Source: Nocardiopsis sp. ATB16-24 (lineage in GTDB: Bacteria > Actinomycetota > Actinomycetes > Streptosporangiales > Streptosporangiaceae). Taken from it: a stretch of DNA of 64,000 nucleotides. Shown here piece by piece: positions 1 through 8,404 of the stretch. Each line of letters begins with the position of its first letter. The stretch's first letter is position 1. The stretch spans positions 423,107 through 487,106 of the forward strand of contig NZ_JASCXJ010000002.1 in assembly GCF_030271535.1 (NCBI RefSeq), given 5' to 3'. Under the pieces are notes generated by a model. The model made no database searches and was not told where the DNA came from. It saw only the letters and a list, made by a program, of their open reading frames with translations. The position numbers were made by a program, and so were the translations under genes.

Positions 1-641
1 CGCTCCGGCCGATACGCCGCCTCGGCCAGACAGTGCGCCACGGCACCGAGCAGGCTCTGCCGGGGAGCCCCCGGCCCGACGACGTTGCCGACGCGCAACG
101 CGGTCCCCACCAAACCGGTGGTCCGCACGCCGTCGAGCACCGCGCGGGTGCCGCGGAGCTTGGAGTCGGCGTAGACCCCGGCCGGAGCCGGGGGATGGTC
201 CTCGGTGAAGCTCGTTCCGACCTCGCCGGCCCCGTACTCGTGGATGCTGCCCAGGTGGACGAGCCGTGGCCGCTCGGAGACCAGGGACAGGGAACGCACC
301 AACCGCTCCACGAACTCGGCGTTCGCGGCGCGCGTCTTCTCGGGCGACGCCTCATGGACGCTTCCCGCGGCGTTGACCACCACCGAGGGGGAGGTGGAGG
401 CGAGGAGTGCGAGCAGGTCCCGCTCGGACGCCGCGACCAGGTCCAGGCGTATCGAGTCCGTGTCGTGCCGGCCCGTTCCGGAGGCGCTCCTGGACACGAG
501 GAGGACGCGTGCGTCGGCGGACCGGAACGTGGTGCACAGGTGCCGGCCCAGGAAGCCCGTACCGCCGAGCACGAGAACGCGTTCTCCCGCGATGCGGGGG
601 CGCCCGCACTCCGGCGAGTCGTTGCGCGACGCGATACCCAT
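1..641 (-). CDS. NDP-hexose 4-ketoreductase-like SDR (partial)
   Basis: This reading frame runs off the left edge, so only the N-terminal ~213 residues are visible. It shows an extended-SDR Rossmann motif GGTGFLG near residues 28-34 and a catalytic YxxxK motif (YADSK). Family: NAD-dependent epimerase/dehydratase, resembling the EryBIV/EvaE-type reductases that reduce the C-4 ketone late in TDP-deoxysugar synthesis. The start is the ATG at 641, preceded by AGGAGG with unusually tight spacing (2 nt); no other in-frame start lies just upstream. It is divergent from the GNAT-like gene at 781. The 4-ketoreductase role is inferred from the deoxysugar genes around it; an epimerase is possible. Confidence 0.75.
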   Translation of the reverse strand, partial: MGIASRNDSPECGRPRIAGERVLVLGGTGFLGRHLCTTFRSADARVLLVSRSASGTGRHDTDSIRLDLVAASERDLLALLASTSPSVVVNAAGSVHEASPEKTRAANAEFVERLVRSLSLVSERPRLVHLGSIHEYGAGEVGTSFTEDHPPAPAGVYADSKLRGTRAVLDGVRTTGLVGTALRVGNVVGPGAPRQSLLGAVAHCLAEAAYRPE

Positions 642-659
642 CGCCTCCTGTGTCCAGAT

Positions 660-675
660 GTCTCGCCGGCGGGAC
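660..675. promoter_or_regulatory. Candidate operator, copy 1 of a recurring near-palindrome
   Basis: The sequence is GTCTCGCCGGCGGGAC, in the divergent spacer between the SDR (start 641) and the gene at 781. It differs at two positions from the perfect palindromes at 7,180 and 28,545, and contains the 8-mer CGCCGGCG reported for LmbU. Function as an operator is inference. Confidence 0.4.
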
Positions 676-780
676 CGCCGGAGCAGCGGAGATGGCACCG
701 AACCCTAAGGCAGGTGGTGGCCCGGTGCTAGGGTCGGCCTCCCCATTGGTGCCGACTACCCGGAGATCAGGGGTACCTGC

Positions 781-1365
781 GTGATATTTCCGCACATCAA
801 CGCGCCTGGAATCGCCCTTGAGGCCACACACGCCAGGACCGGGACCGAGGTCCACGCCGAACTGGCCGCCCAGGGTGTGCAGGGCATCGACCGCCACGAC
901 GTCTTCGCCTCCTCCGCCCTCTGGCCGAACCGGCCCCACCAAGAGGTCGCGGCGCAGTTCCTCGTGCGCGCGGTCGAAGACGGCGGGGTCCTCGGCTACA
1001 CCTCCTTGCACGAACTCAGTCCGCACAGTCGATACGTCAAGTGCGCCCTGGCCGTGGACAGTGAGGCCACGGCCCGGACCCGTACGGCGGCGGCGGCCCT
1101 GACCGTGAACTACGCGTTCGCGATGTGGAACGTCAGGAAGATCTACTTCTGGACGCCGGAGCCAGAGGTACCCGGCCTGGCCGCCACGGGAGCGGCGCCG
1201 GAGCGGGAGGGGACCCTGCCCGAGCATCTGTTGGACGGAGGCACGTTGCGCGCGGTGCACATCTTCGCTCTTTACCGGCGGCGGTGGCAGGACGCGGGAG
1301 TCGCGTTCGTCGAGCGGATCGCCACCGAGTCCCGAAGCCCGGCCCAGGAAGGGAGAAGGGGATGA
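781..1365 (+). CDS. GNAT-fold (RimJ-like) protein 1
   Basis: This 194-residue protein looks like a RimJ/RimL-type N-acetyltransferase fold. A central strand-turn region (NYAFAMWNVRKIYFW, about residues 109-123) corresponds to the family segment preceding the acetyl-CoA loop. It resembles the proteins at 27,707 and 28,619 in the same segment, so the cluster has three members. The start is GTG at 781 with AGGGG about 7 nt upstream. Its stop overlaps the ABC ATPase start (ATGA), implying co-translation. The substrate is unknown; acyl transfer to a sugar amine or from an ACP is possible. It could be a non-catalytic member, since the acetyl-CoA loop is not well conserved by eye. Confidence 0.6.
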   Translation: MIFPHINAPGIALEATHARTGTEVHAELAAQGVQGIDRHDVFASSALWPNRPHQEVAAQFLVRAVEDGGVLGYTSLHELSPHSRYVKCALAVDSEATARTRTAAAALTVNYAFAMWNVRKIYFWTPEPEVPGLAATGAAPEREGTLPEHLLDGGTLRAVHIFALYRRRWQDAGVAFVERIATESRSPAQEGRRG

Positions 1366-2351
1366 GCGCGCGTTCGGAAACCCCTGGAGGACCGGCCATC
1401 GCCACGCACGGGCTGAGTAAGCGCTACGGCGAGATCGAAGCGGTGAAGGGGGTCGACCTGGAGGTCGGACGGGGCGAGATCTTCGGCCTGCTGGGTCCCA
1501 ACGGGGCCGGCAAGTCCACGATGATCAAGATGCTGTGCACCCTCACCCCCCCGACCGACGGCACGGCCTCCGTGGCCGGACACGACGTCGTCCGGCGGCA
1601 GGCGGACGTGCGTCGCAGTATCGGCCTGGTGTTCCAGGAGCAGACACTCGACCGCTACCTCACCGGCCGTCAGAACCTGCGCTTCCACGCCGACATCTAC
1701 GGAGTCCCCTCCGGGGTGGCGGAGGAGCGTGTCGACGAGGCGCTGCGCACGGTCGATCTCCTCGACCACCAGCATCGGGCCGCGGGGACGTACTCCGGAG
1801 GCATGCGGCGCAGGCTGGAGATCGTCCGGGCCATGCTGCACCGCCCCGCGGTGCTGTTCCTGGACGAACCCACCGTCAGCCTCGACCCACAGACGCGCCA
1901 GACGATCTGGGACGGCGTCCGCGAGATCAACCAGCGTGACGGCACCACGGTCTTCATGACGACGCACTATCTGGAGGAGGCCGAGAACTGCCACCGGATA
2001 GCCATCATCGACCGTGGGGGCATCGTGGCCCTGGGAAGCCCGCAGGAGCTGAAGGACAGCGTGGGCAAGGACCGGGTCGAGCTGGACTCCACCGACAGCG
2101 CCGGAGTGGACGCCGTACTACGGGAGGTGTTCGACGTCACCGCCGTGGTCGAGGGCGACAAGCTCGTCTTCCACGTGGCGGAGGGGGAGAAGTTCCTTCC
2201 CGAACTCTTCTCCCGGCTGGACGGCACGGTCCGCTCGGTCCGGGTGACGCAGCCGTCGCTGGACGACGTCTACCTCTCCTACACGGGCACCAGCTTCCGC
2301 GACGCGGACAAGGCCGAGCACGACGAGGACACACGGCTGGTGGGCCGCTGA
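1362..2351 (+). CDS. ABC transporter ATP-binding protein, DrrA type
   Basis: This 329-residue protein is the nucleotide-binding subunit of an ABC-2 exporter of the daunorubicin-resistance type. Visible motifs are Walker A GPNGAGKST at about residues 45-53, signature SGGMRRR, Walker B VLFLDEPT and the H-loop in TTHYLEEAE. The C-terminal ~90 residues match the extension usual in DrrA proteins. ATG at 1362 overlaps the preceding stop; the longer upstream frame is read-through of another gene's sequence. The likely permease partner is the DrrB-like protein at 14,551, 12 kb away in the same direction. A role in product export or self-resistance is inferred. Confidence 0.9.
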   Translation: MSARSETPGGPAIATHGLSKRYGEIEAVKGVDLEVGRGEIFGLLGPNGAGKSTMIKMLCTLTPPTDGTASVAGHDVVRRQADVRRSIGLVFQEQTLDRYLTGRQNLRFHADIYGVPSGVAEERVDEALRTVDLLDHQHRAAGTYSGGMRRRLEIVRAMLHRPAVLFLDEPTVSLDPQTRQTIWDGVREINQRDGTTVFMTTHYLEEAENCHRIAIIDRGGIVALGSPQELKDSVGKDRVELDSTDSAGVDAVLREVFDVTAVVEGDKLVFHVAEGEKFLPELFSRLDGTVRSVRVTQPSLDDVYLSYTGTSFRDADKAEHDEDTRLVGR

Positions 2352-2394
2352 CGCCGACGGCCCCGGCCGCCGAGTACTACGGCGAGGAGGACGC

Positions 2395-3663
2395 GTGCGC
2401 GTTGTGATCGCCACGCAGGCTGAGCGGACCCATTTTCTGGGCCTGGTCCCGTTGGCGTGGGCGTTGCGGGCGGCTGGTCATGAAGTGGTGGTGGCCGGCC
2501 AACCGGAGCTGGCCCCGACCGTGGCCGCGGCCGGGCTGCCCTTCGCCCCCGTGGGCCGCGACCACCACTTCGGGCGGATCACGAAGCGCTTCGCCGCTGG
2601 CCGCCTGCCGCTGCTGGACTTCGGTGAGGAGGACGAGGAGAAGCTCACCTGGCCCCACCTCCTGGAGGGCTACCGCCAGGTCGTTCCCTACTGGTGGCGG
2701 ATGGTCAACGACCCGATGGCCGACGACCTGGTGGGTCTGTGCCGTACCTGGCGCCCTGACCTGGTGGTGTGGGAGCCGACGACGTTCGCGGGTGCGGTGG
2801 CGGCGCGGGCGTGTGGTGCGGCGCATGTGCGGTTCCTGTGGAGTCTGGACCTGTTCGCGCGGATGCGGGGGTTGTTCCTGGAGCGGATGCGGGAGCAGCC
2901 CGCCGCCTCCCGGGAGGACCCGTTGGAGGAGTGGCTGACGGGGTTGGCCGGGCGGTACGGGGTGGACTTCGACGAGGAGCTGGTCTGTGGTCAGGCCACC
3001 GTGGATCAGGTGCCGCCCGGTCTGCGGATACCGGTGTCGGCGCGTGTGCCGGTGCGTTATCTGGGGATGCGGTTCGTGCCCTACAACGGGCGGGCGGTGG
3101 TGCCCGACTGGTTGCGCGAGCCCCTGGAGCGACCCCGTCTGTGCCTGACCCTCGGGACGAGTTCCACCCAGCGTTTCGGCGGGCACGTCCTGTCAGCGGA
3201 AACGGTGGTGGAGGCGTTGGCCGATGTGGACGCCGAGGTGGTGGCCACGGTGCCCGTCGATCGTCGGCGGGGGTTGGAGAACCCACCGCCCAACGTGCGG
3301 TTGGTGGATTACGTGCCGTTGCACGCGCTGGCCGCGGCCAGCACCGCCACCATCAACCAGGGCGGCCCGGGAACGGTTTTCACGATGCTGGCACACGCCC
3401 TGCCCCAGCTCATCGTGGCGCGGCCACGGCTGTTCGACGCCCCGCTGCTGGCGCGTCGGGTCGCCGGGGCGGGGGCGGGTGTGGCGCTGGAGGCCGAGCG
3501 GGCGGATCCGCAGGCCCTGCGCGGGGAGGCCCTGCGGTTGCTGGGCGATCCGGATCTTCGGCGCCACGCGGCCAGGCTGCGCGAGGCCATGCTCGCCCAG
3601 CCCGCGCCGGCCGCGATGGTCGCCCGCCTGGAGCGGCACGCCGCCGAACGGCGGACCGCCTGA
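2395..3663 (+). CDS. Macrolide-type glycosyltransferase 1 (GT-B)
   Basis: This 422-residue GT-B enzyme is of the EryCIII/DesVII-like family that transfers activated deoxysugars to natural-product aglycones or sugars. The N-terminal MRVVIAT...LVPLAWALRAAGHEV segment and the C-terminal donor region (DYVPLHALAAAS, then NQGGPGT) are typical. The family's His in the donor loop (NHGG in paralogues) is Gln here (about 3,355-3,360). GTG at 2395 follows GAGGAGG by 4 nt and gives the MRV start shared by all paralogues. A 218-nt tract (2,761-2,978) is identical to the glycosyltransferase at 19,540, and the C-terminal halves are also very close, suggesting recent duplication or gene conversion. Confidence 0.9.
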   Translation: MRVVIATQAERTHFLGLVPLAWALRAAGHEVVVAGQPELAPTVAAAGLPFAPVGRDHHFGRITKRFAAGRLPLLDFGEEDEEKLTWPHLLEGYRQVVPYWWRMVNDPMADDLVGLCRTWRPDLVVWEPTTFAGAVAARACGAAHVRFLWSLDLFARMRGLFLERMREQPAASREDPLEEWLTGLAGRYGVDFDEELVCGQATVDQVPPGLRIPVSARVPVRYLGMRFVPYNGRAVVPDWLREPLERPRLCLTLGTSSTQRFGGHVLSAETVVEALADVDAEVVATVPVDRRRGLENPPPNVRLVDYVPLHALAAASTATINQGGPGTVFTMLAHALPQLIVARPRLFDAPLLARRVAGAGAGVALEAERADPQALRGEALRLLGDPDLRRHAARLREAMLAQPAPAAMVARLERHAAERRTA

Positions 3664-3696
3664 CCCGCGCCACCGTCCCCCGCCCCGGGGCCCGTC

Positions 3697-5007
3697 TCAC
3701 GGAGCGGGAGTGCCGCCTCCCGCGTGCTCGGCCGTCAACAGCTCGATCCGCTCCACCAGTCGGTCCGGCGTCGGAGTCTGGGCGAACTCCCGCCGAAGCA
3801 GCGCGGCGCCCCGCGCCACGGACGGGTCCGTGAGCAGCCGCGCCGCCTCCTTCGCCACCGAGGCGGCCTCCACATCGTCGCGGTGCAGGGTCGCGCCCGC
3901 GCCCAAGGCGACGATCTCGTCGGCCACGAGCCCCGCGTCGTAGAGTCCCGGCTCCGGCAGCACCAGTTGGGGAACGCCGTGCACGCCCGCCGCGCACAGG
4001 GTGTCGAAGCCGCCCGCGTGCACGGCGAGCGAGCAGGTGGGAGCGAGCGCGTGCAGAGCCCCCTGCTCGACGATCCGGGCCACGCCCGGCAGGTCCACCG
4101 GCTCCTCACCGCGTCCCTCGGGCACCACGAGGACCACCTCGACGTCCTGGAGGGTGCCGAGACCGCCCAGCACCTCGCGAAGGACCGCCGTTCCGGGGTC
4201 GCCGGTCACCGCGGACGCGGCCCGCCAGTCGACGAACACCCGCCGGGGGGCCTCCTGCCCGGACTCGTCCCCCGGCACGCCTCGCAACCATGGGGGGATC
4301 ACGGTCTGACCGCCGTAGTGGATGTAGCGCAGGCGCAGGGGTTCGGGCGCCGTGGCGTCGGACGGGGCCAGGACCGACGGCAGGTGTGTGAGGGAGAACC
4401 GGCCGTGCACGAACTCCTCACCGAAGCGGGCACCGTGGCTCTCGGCACGCGCCGAGAGCCACTCCCGGAGCGGATCCTGTCGTTCGTGCGGCTCACGCTC
4501 GGCCAACCGCTCCAAGAAGTACGTGCGGCTCGTGCCGAGCAGATCCGCGCTCCACAGGAAACGGGCGTGGGCCGCCCCGCACGCCTCGGCGGCCACCGCA
4601 CCGGCGAGGGTCGTCGGTTCCCACAGCACCAGGTCCGGTCGCCACTGCCGACACAGGAGCACGAGGTCCTCCAGCATCGGGTCGTTGACGGCCTTCAGCC
4701 AGTTGCGGACCAACCCGTCGTAGGCCCAGGCCAGGTCCTGCCACAGCATGGACCTGAGATTGTCCGGGCTCAGGGAGAAGTCTTCCTCGTCATGCTCCTG
4801 GTGTGTCGTCTCCAGGTTCGCGAACTCCTCGAACCGGTGGTCCTCGCCCACCGCCACGACCGTCAGGCCGGTGTCGGCGGCGGCGTCGACGAGGGCGGGT
4901 TGGGTGGCCACACGCACCTCGTGGCCCGCCGCGCGCAGTGCCCACGCCAAAGGCACCATGCTGTACAGATACGATCGCGACGCGTGGGTCGCCATGAGGA
5001 CACGCAC
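3697..5007 (-). CDS. Macrolide-type glycosyltransferase 2 (GT-B)
   Basis: This 436-residue family member is the most diverged of the plus-side neighbours. It keeps the N-terminal MRVLMATHASRSYLYSMVPLAW segment, a DLVLWEPTTLAGAVAAEACGAAHARFLW acceptor-domain block and a donor loop HAGGFDT. GTG at 5007 gives the paralogue-consistent MRV start. It is convergent with glycosyltransferase 1 (33-nt gap) and divergent from the sugar nucleotide genes starting at 5249. The different donor loop (HAGG rather than NHGG) suggests another sugar donor or acceptor; specificity cannot be read from sequence. Confidence 0.88.
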   Translation of the reverse strand: MRVLMATHASRSYLYSMVPLAWALRAAGHEVRVATQPALVDAAADTGLTVVAVGEDHRFEEFANLETTHQEHDEEDFSLSPDNLRSMLWQDLAWAYDGLVRNWLKAVNDPMLEDLVLLCRQWRPDLVLWEPTTLAGAVAAEACGAAHARFLWSADLLGTSRTYFLERLAEREPHERQDPLREWLSARAESHGARFGEEFVHGRFSLTHLPSVLAPSDATAPEPLRLRYIHYGGQTVIPPWLRGVPGDESGQEAPRRVFVDWRAASAVTGDPGTAVLREVLGGLGTLQDVEVVLVVPEGRGEEPVDLPGVARIVEQGALHALAPTCSLAVHAGGFDTLCAAGVHGVPQLVLPEPGLYDAGLVADEIVALGAGATLHRDDVEAASVAKEAARLLTDPSVARGAALLRREFAQTPTPDRLVERIELLTAEHAGGGTPAP

Positions 5008-5248
5008 TCTCTACCAGTTCCCTTTCGATCATCATCCGGACATGCACGCCGAGCCGCATGTGCATAAATGGTCGGAGGAGGCACGGCGGACACCATGAAC
5101 CCTCCCACCCCGCAAACCGAAGGCGACCGGAGTACGGGCGCGAAGCGGTGAAAATACCACGGCCCCGTGGACATGGAAAGACCATGGACGAACTCCGGTC
5201 TCCTCCCTGTACGGTGTCCCGAACGTTCTACCCCGACCAGGAGTGGAC

Positions 5249-6148
5249 ATGAGGGGTATTATTCTCGCCGGAGGGCGGGGGACACGTTTGCACCCCGTCA
5301 CCCGCGCAACTTCCAAGCAGTTGCTTCCGGTCTATGACAAGCCGGTCATCTACTATCCGCTCTCGGTGCTCATGCTTATCGGCATCCGAGAGATATTGAT
5401 TATCTGTACCCCCGAGGCGGTATCCGGATTCCGATCGCTACTCGGTGATGGACGACATCTGGGAATCTCGATCTCGTACGAGACACAGGAGGAGCCGAGG
5501 GGAATCGCGGAGGCGCTTGTCATCGGGGAACGTCACATCGACGGAGAACCGTGTGCGCTGGTGTTGGGGGACAACCTGTTCTACGGCCCCACTCTCGGCA
5601 GAACGCTGCGCGACGCCGCCGACTCCCTTGAGGGATGCGTCCTGTTCGGAAAAGAGGTCGCCGATCCGCAGCGCTTCGGTATAGCGGAGTTCGACGCGTC
5701 GGGCAACCTCGTCTCCATCGAGGAAAAGCCCGCGTATCCCAGATCCAAACACGCCGTGACCGGTCTTTACCTCTATGACGGGCGCGCGAGCCGGATCGCC
5801 GCGGACGTCCGCCCCTCCCCGCGCGGGGAGCTGGAGATCACGGACGTGAACCAGGCCTACGTGGAGGAGGGGAGCGCGCGCTTCGTGCCGCTGGGGGACG
5901 ATTGCACCTGGATCGACGTGGGGACCGAGGAGTCCCTGTTCGACGCCGGTGACCGTGTCCGCAGGCTGGCGCAGGAGCACGGGGTCCGGGTGGGATGCGT
6001 GGAGCAGGTGGCCCTGGAAATGGGGTTCATCGACGCGGACGAATGCTCCCGCCTGGGAAGGGAGTCGGGCGACTCCCCGTATGGCCGGTACGTGGTAGAC
6101 GTGGCTCGAAGTCTCAACGGCACATATCGCGAAGGTGAGTCCCCTTGA
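5249..6148 (+). CDS. rmlA: Glucose-1-phosphate thymidylyltransferase
   Basis: This 299-residue protein makes dTDP-glucose from glucose-1-phosphate and dTTP, the first step of dTDP-deoxysugar synthesis. The nucleotide-binding signature GGRGTRLHPVT lies at residues 9-19; SKQLLPVYDKPVIYYPLS, GDNLFYG and EEKP motifs follow, all characteristic of RmlA/TylA1. Length is normal. ATG at 5249 is chosen because AGGAG sits about 5 nt upstream; a GTG two codons earlier would overlap that site. Its stop overlaps the TTG start of the next gene (TTGA), so the two are translationally coupled. It feeds all dTDP-sugar branches in the cluster. Confidence 0.95.
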   Translation: MRGIILAGGRGTRLHPVTRATSKQLLPVYDKPVIYYPLSVLMLIGIREILIICTPEAVSGFRSLLGDGRHLGISISYETQEEPRGIAEALVIGERHIDGEPCALVLGDNLFYGPTLGRTLRDAADSLEGCVLFGKEVADPQRFGIAEFDASGNLVSIEEKPAYPRSKHAVTGLYLYDGRASRIAADVRPSPRGELEITDVNQAYVEEGSARFVPLGDDCTWIDVGTEESLFDAGDRVRRLAQEHGVRVGCVEQVALEMGFIDADECSRLGRESGDSPYGRYVVDVARSLNGTYREGESP

Positions 6149-7155
6149 GAATATTGGTCACTGGCGGGGCGGGGTTCGTCGGATCAAATTTCGTCCGGCG
6201 GGTGGTCGCGGGATGCTATCCCGAATTCGGGGGCGCCGAGGTCGTGGTGCTCGACAAATTGACCTACGCCGGAACGATGGAGAGCATAGATTCCGTTCTC
6301 GGAGACCCTCGGGTGCGCTTCGTCCAAGGGGATGTATGTGACGCCGACCTGCTCGACGATATTCTTCGCGGGGTCTCCCTCGTCATCCATTGTGCGGCGG
6401 AATCGCATGTCGATCGTTCGATCACCAGTGGGTACGACTTCATCACCACGAACGTGAAGGGGACTTTCACCCTGCTCGATCGCGCCATGCGGGCAGGGGT
6501 CGAAAAGTTCGTCCATGTGTCGACCGACGAGGTCTACGGTGACATCAGATCGGGTTCGTGGGACGAGCAGGAGGCCCTGGAGCCGAACTCCCCCTATGCC
6601 GCCTCCAAGGGGGCATCGGATCTCATCGTTCGGGCGTTCCACCAGACCTACGGTTTTCCCACATGCATCACCCGGTGTTCCAACAACTACGGTCCATATC
6701 AATTCCCCGAGAAGCTGATACCGCTTTTCATCACCAACCTTCTGGACGGTAGACCTGTCCCTCTCTACGGTGACGGGGGAAATGTTCGCGAATGGATTCA
6801 CGTCGATGACCACTGTGACGCCATAGCCCTGGTCGCACTGCGCGGCCGGCCGGGACGGCGGTACAACATCGGTTCCTCGGAGGAGCTGACCAACGAGCAG
6901 GTCACGGCGATGCTGCTGGAGGCGATCGGTGGAGACTGGTCGCTCGTCCGCTACGTGGCCGACCGCAAGGGGCACGACAGGCGGTACTCCGTCGACTTCT
7001 CCAGGATCCGGGAGGAGCTGGGCTACCGCCCCACCGTGGACTTTCGCACGGGACTCGCGGAGACCATCCGGTGGTACACCGACAATCGCGCCTGGTGGGA
7101 ACCGCTGAAACACCGCCTGCCCCTGGCCGAGGGAGACGCGGCGTGGGCGCCCTGA
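6145..7155 (+). CDS. rmlB: dTDP-glucose 4,6-dehydratase
   Basis: This 336-residue extended SDR converts dTDP-glucose to dTDP-4-keto-6-deoxyglucose. It has the NAD motif GGAGFVGS near the N-terminus, the STDEVYGD active-site segment, the catalytic YxxxK (YAASK) and the NNYGPYQFPEKLIP substrate-binding block typical of RmlB. The start is TTG at 6145, overlapping the rmlA stop, with GAAGG upstream. Its product is the branch point for the 2,3-dehydratase at 24,875 and other enzymes in the cluster. Sequence and length are ordinary for the family. Confidence 0.95.
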   Translation: MRILVTGGAGFVGSNFVRRVVAGCYPEFGGAEVVVLDKLTYAGTMESIDSVLGDPRVRFVQGDVCDADLLDDILRGVSLVIHCAAESHVDRSITSGYDFITTNVKGTFTLLDRAMRAGVEKFVHVSTDEVYGDIRSGSWDEQEALEPNSPYAASKGASDLIVRAFHQTYGFPTCITRCSNNYGPYQFPEKLIPLFITNLLDGRPVPLYGDGGNVREWIHVDDHCDAIALVALRGRPGRRYNIGSSEELTNEQVTAMLLEAIGGDWSLVRYVADRKGHDRRYSVDFSRIREELGYRPTVDFRTGLAETIRWYTDNRAWWEPLKHRLPLAEGDAAWAP

Positions 7156-7179
7156 CCCGGTCCTCGGCCACGGGCGGTC

Positions 7180-7195
7180 GTCCCGCCAGCGGGAC
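7180..7195. promoter_or_regulatory. Candidate operator, copy 2 (perfect palindrome)
   Basis: GTCCCGCCAGCGGGAC lies between rmlB and the AMP-ligase gene, 85 bp upstream of the GTG at 7280. Both flanking bases extend the palindrome to 18 bp (7,179-7,196). The same 16 bases recur at 28,545. It could also act as a short hairpin at the rmlB end, but the recurrence upstream of other genes favours a protein-binding site. Confidence 0.45.
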
Positions 7196-7279
7196 GGCCG
7201 TCGAACGCACCGATGCGCGACGCTCGGCCCCGGGCTCCGCGTTCGCCTCCCGTCGACGCCTTGCAGGAGAGGAGCGCCC

Positions 7280-8404
7280 GTGAAGGGCTACGAGCAGATC
7301 TCACCGGAGCAGCTGCTCAGCGCGGACCTGAGCGCGCCGGAGTGGACCGAACGTCCGTGGACGGTCCGGTGGGACGGGTCGACGGAACCCCCCGAGGAGG
7401 TGGTGCGCCGCACGCTGGGCGACGTGGTCGACTTCCACACCTCGGGAAGCACGGGCGACGGCCGCACGTGGCGGCGGGACCGGGAACAGCTGTGGGCGGA
7501 GGCGGGCCTGATCGGCGACATGCTGACGGCGGATCGCCCCGAGGCCGTGCTCTCCTTCGCCCCGCCCCGGCACATCTACGGGATGATCGCCACGGTGCTC
7601 GTCCCCGCGCGCCTGGGGCTCCCCGTCTGGTATCGCCCCCAGTTCGCCCCCATGCCGGAGGACACCCCTCACCGGCGTTGGGCGGTCATGGCCATTCCCT
7701 GGACGTTCCGCCTCCTGCGACAGCGATTGTCGTGGGCACGGGGAATGCGGCGGCTGAGCATAGTGCACAGCACCGCCATGCTGCCGGCGGCCGCCGGAGA
7801 ACTGCTGGACGAACTCGGGGACACCGCGTCGATCCTGGAACTGTTCGGCTCCACCGAGACCGGGGCCGTGGCCACCCGCCGTTCGGGCGAGGGGGACCGC
7901 CACTGGAGGCTGTGCCCCGACGTGGAACTGCTACAGCCGCGCCCCGGTGACGAAGGGGAGGCGCCCCTGGTGGTACGCAGTCCCCGGCTCGCCCACGCAC
8001 CGGAGGGCGGGGCCATGACCGAGTGGCGGATGGACGACTACGTCAGGGCGCTGGACGAGCGGACGATCGCGATGACGAATCGGCGCGGTCGCCTCGTGAA
8101 GATCAACGGTCGTAGGTTCGACCTCGACCTGTTGGAGGAGCGGGTCCGCTCCGCGGTCCCCTGCGTCGACGCGGCCTGCGTCCCGGTGAGCGACCCCGTG
8201 ATCGGTGAGCACTTCGACGTCCTCCTCGTGCCGGCTCCCGGAGACGCGCCCGGGGACATCGACCTGGCCGCGCTGCGGTCGGCACTCCCGTGCCGGCCGA
8301 GACGGGTCATGGCGGCGGACAGGATCGACCGTTCGGAGACTGGCAAGCTGAGGCGCCTTCAGACCGGAGACCGGTCGGAACTGGGGAGGAACAGTGCACG
8401 GTAG
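7280..8404 (+). CDS. Short AMP-ligase (ANL superfamily)
   Basis: This 374-residue adenylate-forming enzyme is shorter than a standard acyl-CoA synthetase, missing much of the N-terminal subdomain, like the AMP-ligases of aryl-polyene clusters. The A3 motif HTSGSTG (about residues 54-60), A5 ELFGSTETG, A8 GRLVKINGRR and a C-terminal catalytic Lys in ETGKLRR are present. It probably activates an aromatic acid and loads it on an ACP or CoA. GTG at 7280 has AGGAG 6 nt upstream. It overlaps the ammonia-lyase gene by 11 nt, which suggests that the lyase product (for example coumarate or a beta-amino acid) is its substrate. The ACP partner may be the free ACP at 29,215. Confidence 0.75.
   Translation: MKGYEQISPEQLLSADLSAPEWTERPWTVRWDGSTEPPEEVVRRTLGDVVDFHTSGSTGDGRTWRRDREQLWAEAGLIGDMLTADRPEAVLSFAPPRHIYGMIATVLVPARLGLPVWYRPQFAPMPEDTPHRRWAVMAIPWTFRLLRQRLSWARGMRRLSIVHSTAMLPAAAGELLDELGDTASILELFGSTETGAVATRRSGEGDRHWRLCPDVELLQPRPGDEGEAPLVVRSPRLAHAPEGGAMTEWRMDDYVRALDERTIAMTNRRGRLVKINGRRFDLDLLEERVRSAVPCVDAACVPVSDPVIGEHFDVLLVPAPGDAPGDIDLAALRSALPCRPRRVMAADRIDRSETGKLRRLQTGDRSELGRNSAR

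Noticed and set aside
33..731. Plus-strand ORFs over the left edge
   Set aside because: They are antisense to an SDR with clear GGTGFLG and YxxxK motifs on the minus strand; the plus frames are low-complexity Arg/Gly-rich.
2769..3833. Long alternative-frame ORFs within glycosyltransferase genes (also at 19,800, 21,176, 35,133)
   Set aside because: They are frame shadows of the conserved genes, with Gly/Ala/Arg-rich composition and no domain.
5092..5252. Short peptides before rmlA (18 and 22 residues) as possible LanKC precursors
   Set aside because: No class III leader motif, few Ser/Cys in a ring pattern, and weak ribosome sites.
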